Positions 57,452-64,000 of a stretch of 64,000 bases of DNA are shown here, in pieces; position 1 is the first letter of the stretch, and each line of letters starts with the position of its first letter. The stretch is from the NCBI RefSeq assembly GCF_033958435.1, contig NC_134137.1:242776501-242840500 (forward strand), written 5' to 3'. The stretch comes from Carettochelys insculpta. Lineage: Eukaryota > Chordata > Testudines > Carettochelyidae. The position numbers and the translations under genes are program-made. Under the pieces are notes generated by a model, which saw only the letters and a list, made by a program, of their open reading frames with translations, ran no database searches and had not been told where the DNA came from.

Positions 57452-57766
57452 TTGGACTATATCAGTAAAGCCGAGAGGGGGACACTGGTGTCTGGGCAGC
57501 CCAGAGTCTCCATAATAAGTGCCCAGGCTCACGCCCAGAGAGGTACTCCGGCATCGCTGAACAGCGTTGCATCAACACAGGAGGCAACAGATACCGGTTA
57601 TAAGCTCTTGCTCGATTGGCGTAGAGAACGAGCGCCAGGGGTTGCCTTCGACGGTGGGAGAGATCCTCGCATCTCACTGGACAGTCACCGCCCGCCTCAA
57701 GCTGGGCAGCCCCCAGCCAATAGGGTACTGTCCCGCCACAGTTCACCTGCCTCGCTGGGTGCATGA
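57452..57766 (+). pseudogene. LINE 5' open frame of unknown role
   Basis: A 104-codon frame upstream of the endonuclease, rich in A, R, P and S. It has no recognised motif. It may be part of an ORF1 or the N-terminal extension of the main ORF in another frame. Confidence 0.35.
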
Positions 57767-57791
57767 GGCTTAAGGTTCCTGAACCTGACAA

Positions 57792-58960
57792 GTGACTGAA
57801 ATTTGGGCACCAGGCAAACCAAGAAGAAAATCAACAAGAAATGAGAAACATCAACAATTTAAGCTTGCTTGCTGGAATGTGCAGACCATGCTGACCGGCT
57901 TGACAGAAGATCTTCAGGCCATCAGAGACACCCGCAAGACTGCTGTCATCAACGAGGAACTGAAGAGGCTCAGAGTTGATATCGCTGCACTGCAAGAGAC
58001 GTGACTCGCAGATTCGGGATCCCTAAAGGAAAAGGGCTACACCTTTTTCTGGCAGGGTAAAGCCCAAGAAGAACCCAGAGAGCATGGTGTTGGCTTTGCT
58101 GTCAGAAACACCCTTCTACAAATGGTTGATTTAGTCATGGGCAGATCAGAAAGACTTCTTCGGATCACGCTTCAAACTTGCGCCGGTCCTGTCCACCTGA
58201 TCAGCGCTTATGCTCCAACCCTGTACGCCACACCAGAAGTAAAAGACAAGTTCTATGACGTGCTTAGTGCTGCTGTAGCGCAAATACCTGCTCGTGAACA
58301 ACTGTACATCTTGGGTGACTTCAATGCAAGAGTTGGAGCTGATTGGGCCTCATGGCCTTCCTGCTTACGACACTTCGGTGTGGGAAAAATAAATGACAAT
58401 GGACAGCGTCTCCTTGAACTGTGCTCGTACCACAATCTGTGCATCACAAACACTTCTTCCAAACGAAGCCACAGCACAGAGTGTCGTGGAGACACCCACG
58501 CTCGAAGCACTGGCATCAACTAGATGTGGTCATCACTAGGCATAATAACCTCAAAAACGTCCTTCTGACACACAGCTATCATGGTGCTGACTGTGATACA
58601 GATCACTCGCTAATCTGCTCCAAGCTCAAGCTGAGACCCAAGAAGCTGTACTGCTCTAAACCTGCTGGAAGGCCCCGCATTGATACCAGAAAGACGGCAA
58701 ACTCGGAGAAAGCTGAAAAGTTCAGAGACCCTCCAGGAAAATCTGCGCAGCGGCCCTGGGGGTGCCAATGCGACATCCAAATGGCAACATCTGAGGGATA
58801 CAGTTTACAACACAGCCTTGTCGGTGTTTGGAAGAAGAGCTAGAAACATGAACGACTGGCTCGAAGCTAACTCCGATGAGATGATTCCAGTCATTGAAAA
58901 AGAAGCGCGCTGCACTCCTGGAGTACAAACACTCACCAAGCCAGAGTACCCAGGAAGCAC
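57792..58960 (+). pseudogene. LINE apurinic-type endonuclease region
   Basis: The frame opens with KLACWNVQTML (the N of the first motif) and IAALQET (the catalytic E), followed by a TGA at 58002. It continues with HGVGFAVRN, LISAYAPT and ILGDFNARVG (the DxN motif), and after a frame change near 58480 with the conserved HSLICSKLKL block. The frame shifts again near 58690 and near 58910. The domain nicks target DNA to start target-primed reverse transcription. Confidence 0.85.
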
Positions 58961-59073
58961 TTAGAGAGGCCAGAAGAACAGTATAGCAGACAGCCAGGCG
59001 CTGTGCCAACAACCACTGGCTCCAGCTATGCAGCAGCATCCAGACCTGTGCCGACTTTGGTAATCTCAGAGGA

Positions 59074-61005
59074 ATGAACGAGGGTATGAGGAAGGCATTA
59101 GGACCCACCCAGAACAAGATGGCACCTCTGAAATCCAAATCTGGTGAAGTCATTGCTGACAAAGCCAAACAGATGGAGTGCTGGGTTGAGCACTACTCCG
59201 AGCTGTACTCACGCGAGAACGTTGTGGTTGACACAGCCCTCGATGCTGTCGAGCTCCTACCAGTAATGGACTAACTGGACCAAGAACTGACTGTGGATGA
59301 ACTGAAGAGAGCCATCGACAGCATTGCAGCAGGAAAGGCCCCTGGTGAGGATGGTATACCACCAGAGGTAATCAAATGTGCTGCGGACACACTCCTGGAA
59401 CCCCTACATGAGCTACTGTGCCTGTGCTTGAAAGAGGGTGAGGTTCCACAGGATATGCACGACGCTAACATTGTAAAGTTGTATAAGAGCAAAGGAGACA
59501 GAAGTGACTGCAACAAGTACCGTGGAATCTCCCTCCTAAGTGTCACTGGTAAACTGTTCGCTCGTGTCATCCTTGGCAGACTCCAGAAGATTGCTGAGAG
59601 GGTGTACCCCGAATCGCAGTGCGGATTCTGCGCAGAAAGGTCTACCGTTGATATGGTCTTCTCTCTAAGGCAGCTGCAGGAGAAGTGCAGGGAGCAGAGA
59701 AAGCCACTCTACATAGCCTTCATCGACCTGACCAAGGCCTTTGACTTGGTCAGCAGGGATGGTCTGTTCAAACTGCTCCACAAGATAGGCTGTCCTCCAC
59801 GGTTACTCAAGATGATCCAGTCGTTCCACGAAGACATGAGAGGAACCATCCAATATGATGGCGCATTATCGGATGCTTTCAGAATCAGGAGCGGCGTCAA
59901 ACAAGGATGCGTGCTTGCTCAGACATTGTTCGGGATCTTCTTTGCACTCCTCCTGAAGCATGCCTTTGGATCTTCAACAGAGGGCATCTTGCTGCACACA
60001 AGATCTGATGGGAAACTGTTTAACCTTGCAAGGCGGAAAGCTAAGTCTAAGGTGCGAGAAGTCCTCATCAGAGACATGCTGTTTGCAGACGATGCTGCTG
60101 TAGTGTCTCACACAGAAGACCAGCTTCAAAAACTGCTGGATCAGTTCTCCAAAGCGTGCAAGGACTTTGGGCTTACCATCAGCCTAAAGAAGACAAACAT
60201 ACTCGGTCAGGATGTTGCTGAATCCCCATCAATCAACATTGACAACTATATGTTGGAGGTCGTCCACGAGTTCGTTTACCTTGGGTCCACCATCACTGAC
60301 ACCCTGTCGTTGGACACTGAGCTAAATAGGAGGATCGGAAAAGCAGCCACAACTCTGTCCAGACTCAGCAAGAGAGTGTGGAATAACAACAAGCTGTACA
60401 CTCACACCAAAATGCAAGTCTACAGAGCCTGCATCCTCAGCACCCTCCTTTATGGCAGCGAGACTTGGACCGTGTATGCCCGCCAGGAAAAGAGGCTGAA
60501 CGTCTTCCACTTGCGCTGCCTCAGGCGCATCCTTGGAATATCATAGAAGGACAGAGTGACCAACACCGCCGTCCTCAAGCGAGCTGGAATCCCAACCATG
60601 CACACCCTCCTCAGGCAGCGTCGACTCCGCTGGCTTGGCCATATCCACAGGATGAATGATGGAAGGATTCCAAAAGACATCCTGTATGGTGAGCTAGCCT
60701 CTGGCAAAAGACCTCCTGGACGCCCCCAGTTGCGCTACAAACATGTCTGCAAGAGAGACCTAAGAGAGGTAGACATCGAGCTGGACAACTGGGAAGAACA
60801 AGCAGATGACTGCAGCAGATGGAGGCAGGGGTTACACAAGGGCCTTCAGAAGGGCGAGATGAAGATCAGACAGCTAGCAGAGGAGAAGCAAGCGCACAGA
60901 AAGCACAATAAGGACTTGCCAGACACCCACTACATCTGCAAGAGATGCAGCAAGGACTGTCACTCTCGTGTAGGTCTTCATAGTCACAATAGACGCTGTA
61001 AATGA
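59074..61005 (+). pseudogene. LINE reverse transcriptase region
   Basis: One frame, broken by TAA at 59272 and TAG at 60544, carries the reverse transcriptase: AGKAPGEDGIPPEVIK, NKYRGISLLSV, IAFIDLTKAFDLVSRDGLF (motif A), SGVKQGCVLAQTLF (motif B), MLFADDAAVVSHT (motif C, FADD) and LKKTNILGQ. A thumb region (WLGHIHRM) follows. The end carries ICKRCSKDCHSRVGLHSHNR, a CCHC/C2H2-like finger often found at the C-terminus of related elements. The catalytic aspartates remain. It stops at 61003. Confidence 0.92.
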
Positions 61006-61085
61006 AGTCCTCAATTGAAACTTTAAAGGGCGCGATCCATAGTCTATGCAGACTGAAGGATGCCTACTACTACTACGTTGACAAA

Positions 61086-61353
61086 CATGATAGATAATTT
61101 CGAAAACTCAAACTTGGAGGAATTTTGGACAAAATATTTCCCAGCGTACTTGAAAGTTGATGAAAACACTACATATTATTCTATCTTTTGCATTTGAATC
61201 ACATTTTATTTCAAGTGCTTGTTCTTGCAGTACTTCTGGCAATGTATCAACACCAACACTGAATGGATTGCGTACTAATTTATGAATGGGGTTACCAGAA
61301 AAGTTGTCTGGAAAATAGCGAATAGCAGACTCAATGGAGCTGTGCCGTGCCAT
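61086..61353 (-). pseudogene. hAT transposase, C-terminal half (upstream part)
   Basis: The minus strand reads MARHSSIESAIRYFPDNFSG, NPFSVGVDTLPEVLQEQALE and IKCDSNAKDRIICSVFINFQ, a known stretch of ZBED5-like hAT transposases before the dimerisation block. The reading continues past the LINE at 56553. The front half with the zinc finger and the first catalytic residues is missing. Confidence 0.8.
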
Positions 61354-61359
61354 CCCGAG

Positions 61360-62290
61360 CCACCCGCCAGCTGTTGAAGCCTTAATATCCTCCCCACCAG
61401 CCCTGGGACCCCCTTACCTCCTGCCAGACCTTGACCCCTGCTGGGCTGACACCAGCCCAGCCACTGGCTGCGAAGGCTGGTTCCACCCCCATGCTGGACA
61501 TGGCCCCGGCCCCTTGAGTGCCAACTCAACCCCAAATGGGCTGCTGGCATGGCCCCAGAGCTGTAGGCACAGCCTGGGCCCTGCAGAAACCAGCTGCAGC
61601 CCTGGCCAGGGTACCGGACACTGTGCCAGCCCCACCCCAGCCCAGAAGCCGACTATCGATTGGCCAGGCTAACAGCACAGCTCCCACCTCTTGGGTGTCT
61701 GGTGCAATCCCAGCTGGCCAGCCGCCTGAGCCCCGTGCCAACTGCCAGAGCTGCCCACATCAGCCGCCCACCCGCCAGAGTCCTACACTGCCAGAGCCGC
61801 CCACCTACCCACCAGACACCGGGGTCAACCACCCATGGGCTGACCACCTGAGCTGCCCACCCACGCTGTGGATCAGCTACACACCCACGAGCCTAAGCAA
61901 CCTGAACCGGCACCAGCCACCTGACTCTGCGTTCCGCCCACCCGAGCCTCTTCCCTCCCCCAAAGCCAGGCACCACCACAGCCCCCACTTCTACCCCCGT
62001 CCCTCACTTTCCTCTTAGCCAGACTCCACCAGCCGCCATCTAATCCCATCCTCCTCCTCCCTGCCCTGCCCAACACACACTCCTTTGCAGGAGGCAGCTA
62101 GCTCCACTTGGGTCTTTGCCAGTTGTCTGCTTTTTACCGCAGCTGCGCCAGGTCACCCATGTAAAATGGCAGGGGCTGAGAGCTGGAAACAAAGGTCAGC
62201 TCTTTCTTGGAGCAGGAGGGGAATGATGGGGGTGAGCCAGATCACCTCGCATGCCCCTGGAATTTCTTCACGCCCCCGAGTTTGGGAAAC
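61360..62290. repeat. GC-rich filler of the hAT element
   Basis: C-rich tracts (CCCACC/CCAGCC) fill the right part of the hAT remnant. The ORFs of up to 166 codons here are composition artefacts. Confidence 0.6.
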
Positions 62291-62302
62291 CATGTTTTAG
62301 CA

Positions 62303-63033
62303 GATTACAGATTTCAAACTATGTTGGCCTTGACCCATATCAAACTGTACATCTAATATCATCAGATACTATTACTGTTCTTGTCCCACTGACGCAGCAG
62401 TCGCCTGCTGTACAGTTCAGTGAGACCCCTCACAAAGCAAGATGGGATCCACTGACTTTAGCCACCCATGGTTCTGGCTAACTTGCAGTGTGAAGAGTTG
62501 GTGTTCTCTCTTTAGGATAATTATAGATAATAAAGGCTTTTTAAGCAATGTGAACACATTGAGTAATACACCTAGCAATGCCATTAATATGTGAAAATAC
62601 TAGTTGTGTCTCTGTTTCCATTCGATTCTTAGACTTTTCAGATGAAGTTGCTGGTGCTTGGCACTTTCCAGTATTAGATCCTAAAGATAATCTTTCAAAG
62701 ATAACATTTCCATTTAAAAGTATTTACATCCCCACTGCAAGTATTGGGATGTTTATACAGAAAAGTAAAATCAGGAAAATGTACTTTGATCTGCAACGTG
62801 GAAGCCAGCATATATTTGCTTTCCTCTTCCATAAGTAAAAATTCCTTTCAAGAAAATTCTAGATACATTTCACTTCAACTAAAATCAACCTTACTAAATA
62901 AACTGAGTCTTGGTACCCAGTAAGTAAGTATGACCAGTAACCCTCTCAAAACGCACCAGATTATTGTGGACATTATTTATCCTGAGACAATCTTGACACT
63001 TCTCAAAACACACTTAAAGCTACCAATTTAAAA
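62303..63033. other. intronic non-coding DNA
   Basis: AT-rich. No recognised feature. Confidence 0.4.
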
Positions 63034-63035
63034 TA

Positions 63036-63346
63036 CAGGTTGAACCTCTCTAATCCAGCACACTCGGGACCTGACCGGTGCCAGAGGAGAAAATTATCCA
63101 GACCACAGAAGGTCATATTGTCTAGCAGCATTATCAACACTTTCACTGCTTACTGGGCTTTTAGAAGCTATTTAGGGGCAAATTACAGCTCTATAAGAGC
63201 ACAGAACACTGATGGCAGGAAACAAACTTTATGGGATCATGGGAAACTTGGCCACACCTATTATAATGGTCATACAGCTAACTGAAATCATGCCAAATTA
63301 TGGATGCTGCCAGACGAGAAAGTGCTGATTATAGAGTTTCAACCTG
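63036..63346. mobile_element. Tigger/pogo-like MITE
   Basis: It is flanked by TA. The left end CAGGTTGAACCTCTCTAATC and the complement of the right end (CAGGTTGAAACTCTATAATC) are inverted over more than 25 bases. It contains GGGACCTGACCGGTGCCAGA, as in other members. No coding capacity. Confidence 0.88.
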
Positions 63347-63348
63347 TA

Positions 63349-64000
63349 TAACAAAACTGGAAGATCTGCAAGGTCTTTGAGAGTATATTCTGTGGAAGAA
63401 GAGAAGAAAAGTTTTTCAAGGGAAAAAATAATTCAGGCATCACCATTTTGCATTACATGTTTCTAGAACCAAAACCCCATGCCCCTCCAAACTACAGTCC
63501 TGCTCCCATAAACAGTGTCCCACAGACCCTTGCACCCATGCAGAGCCCTGCTTATTTCAGTGACGGGCCACACATTTGGATTTAGAATAAGGGTATAATA
63601 TGGCAAACTAGTATCTACACTAATATCAAAAGCTTAACATGAAGCGCTAGTGAAGTATTATACTTATCTACAACTAAGTTATTTGCAGAAGTTGTTCAGA
63701 TCCTAAGAGCCCCAGAATACCCAATGACACCTAAGAGTATACCATATTGTAACTCATAATGCCCGACACACCCATTACCACTAATACTCTGTTGTCACTT
63801 GCATATTAAAGGCATCTTGTAAGGTAACATATATATGTAAACCGGTGATTCACTGGTCCCTCAAAACCATTGTTTGGTGTATGTAGTGGCTATGTACAAA
63901 AAGATGCATCTGTGCTGGAAATATGTTCTTAAAAACATCACAGGCAATGCACAAATTCAGAAAAGAATACGGATTCATCTGTGTAACCAACTTCATTACA
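63349..64000. other. intronic non-coding DNA at window end
   Basis: No feature is recognised. CREBL2 exon 1 was looked for on the minus strand and not seen. Confidence 0.4.

Larger units (their letters stand above)
56554..61076 (+). mobile_element. RTE-like LINE, nearly full length
   Basis: The insertion is flanked by identical GTTGACAAA (56545-56553 and 61077-61085) and ends in a short CTACTACTACTAC tail instead of poly(A), as is usual for RTE-type elements. It has a 5' region of about 1.2 kb with a repeated block, an apurinic endonuclease domain, a reverse transcriptase and a C-terminal zinc-finger-like motif. Several stops and frameshifts make it inactive. The exact clade was not settled. 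Confidence 0.9.
56135..62294. mobile_element. hAT transposon remnant split by a LINE
   Basis: Exact 8-bp copies TTTTAGCA flank it (56127-56134 and 62295-62302). It begins TAGTGCTTCCCAAAGTTTTTGG, and the complement of its end is CATGGTTTCCCAAACTCGGG. Without the LINE and its duplicated target it measures about 1.6 kb. It keeps the C-terminal part of a hAT transposase on minus and a GC-rich filler (61360-62200). It is not autonomous. Confidence 0.9.

Noticed and set aside
61518..62018. 166-codon proline-rich ORF
   Set aside because: GC-rich filler inside the hAT element; no homology recognised.
43503..64000. CREBL2 exon 1
   Set aside because: No minus-strand ATG followed by a short DDSK-like reading with a donor was found, nor a CpG island; it is presumably outside the window.

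Overview
The window is vertebrate nuclear DNA, most likely from a reptile and probably a turtle. Two vertebrate genes are recognisable, the gene structure is split by introns, and most of the rest is mobile DNA of types common in turtle genomes: PIF/Harbinger elements and their MITEs, hAT MITEs, and SINE-like repeats with a GTTAGTCT motif. The species call rests on remembered repeat types and is an inference. No bacterial, organellar or viral genes, no tRNA or rRNA genes and no CRISPR array were seen.

Layout. About 1-11.2 kb is the 5' flank or upstream intron of GPR19 and is full of MITEs. The single coding exon of GPR19 (orphan G-protein-coupled receptor) is at 11277-12530 on +, with a poly(A) signal at 12768. 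From 12.8 to 38.5 kb lies a TE-packed interval with three large two-gene Harbinger elements (16.5-19.7, 26.0-31.3 and 34.7-38.5 kb). From 40.3 to 43.5 kb are three exons of CREBL2 (small bZIP transcription factor) on the minus strand. From 43.5 kb to the end is interpreted as CREBL2 intron 1; its first exon was not found and should lie beyond 64 kb. That intron holds hAT MITEs and a 6.2-kb hAT element (56135-62294) split by a 4.5-kb RTE-like LINE (56554-61076).

The two genes are convergent (GPR19 plus, CREBL2 minus), the same arrangement as in human. The three Harbinger elements share one plan: a Myb/SANT-like gene and a DDE transposase gene transcribed towards each other between GTCTACAC-type terminal repeats. 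All three are inactivated, the 34.7-38.5 kb copy least. At least ten non-autonomous relatives carry the same ends, often with 3-bp target duplications, so this locus records a long burst of Harbinger/MITE activity. Exact 8-bp duplications flank three hAT-type insertions (two MITEs and the large hAT element), and nested insertions give a relative order of events.
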